A stretch of DNA of 27,514 nucleotides, from the NCBI GenBank assembly GCA_003427395.1, contig BFEA01000113.1, positions 2,339,287-2,366,800 of the forward strand. The letters run 5' to 3'. The notes beneath the pieces are model-generated. The model searched no databases. It saw only the letters and a list, made by a program, of their open reading frames with translations, and was not told where the DNA came from. Both the position numbers and the translations under genes were made by a program. Source of the stretch: Chara braunii. Lineage: Eukaryota > Streptophyta > Charophyceae > Charales > Characeae. Below, piece by piece: positions 27,363 through 27,514 of the stretch (position 1 is the first letter of the stretch; every line of letters starts with the position of its first letter).

Positions 27363-27514
27363 ACGAGTGTCGAGCGTTGGGTGAGTAAGGGACCTAAGGT
27401 TGTTGATTGTAAAAAATTGGAAATGCGGTGACGACGGTCCGTCGTGGGGTCTTTTTTTTTTTTTTTTTTTTCTTAAAGACGGGCGAACTGCCCTGAGCGG
27501 CAATGCAAGGGGGG
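27363..27514. other. 3' flank with hairpin and T20 run
   Basis: No PBS follows this LTR, confirming it as the 3' one. The flank has a perfect 7-bp inverted repeat (acgacgg-t-ccgtcgt, 27431-27445), a run of 20 T (27452-27471) and then about 44 bp resembling positions 10-56 of the window, up to a G run cut by the window end. Confidence 0.6.

Overview
The window holds one very large, decayed Ty3/Gypsy-type LTR retrotransposon (about 79-27362, 27.3 kb) and short flanks. Two direct copies of a long sequence (79-8004 and 18869-27362) begin TGTCG and end CGACA. They bracket an internal region that opens with a primer-binding site matching the 3' end of plant-type tRNA-Asp(GTC). Gag and pol follow in the order protease, reverse transcriptase, RNase H, integrase, which defines Ty3/Gypsy (Metaviridae). 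The host is a eukaryote. The tRNA-Asp primer, the plant-like TATA box and the RT style (as I remember charophyte elements) suggest the green lineage, perhaps a streptophyte alga, but I cannot name a species. No host gene was found.

Layout. 1-78: flank. 79-8004: 5' LTR, with TATA box at 1455, a 173-codon ORF at 1765, a 39-bp minisatellite at 4231, a small ORF at 5315, a 49-bp minisatellite at 5611, a second small ORF at 6428, a larger ORF at 6865 and a poly(A) signal at 7812. If TATA box and poly(A) signal are used, R is about 6.3 kb and the LTR ORFs lie in R. 8009-8024: PBS. 8341-10310: five short, overlapping or abutting ORFs before gag. 10370-11539: gag, open. 11540-15784: pol, broken by stops and frameshifts. 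15785-18868: 3 kb non-coding region with tandem repeats and an antisense ORF (18391-17981) with its own TATA-like box. 18869-27362: 3' LTR with the same contents. 27363-27514: flank resembling the 5' flank.

Most unusual are the extra proteins. The ORFs at 6865/26222 (LTR), 8341, 8735 and 9199 (leader) look like four paralogues of one unrecognised family (here 'family I'). The ORFs at 5315 and 6428 (LTR) resemble each other, as do 9750 and 10044 (leader), and the two pairs may form one 'family II'. So the element seems to have multiplied two small protein families of unknown function, partly inside its LTRs, and packed the internal ones like a polycistronic message with TAATG and TGA-gcg-ATG junctions.

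The two LTRs differ by about 7% where I counted (36 of 522 in the first ORF), yet two blocks (1287 and 390 bp) read as identical, pointing to gene conversion or an assembly effect. All alignments were made by eye.
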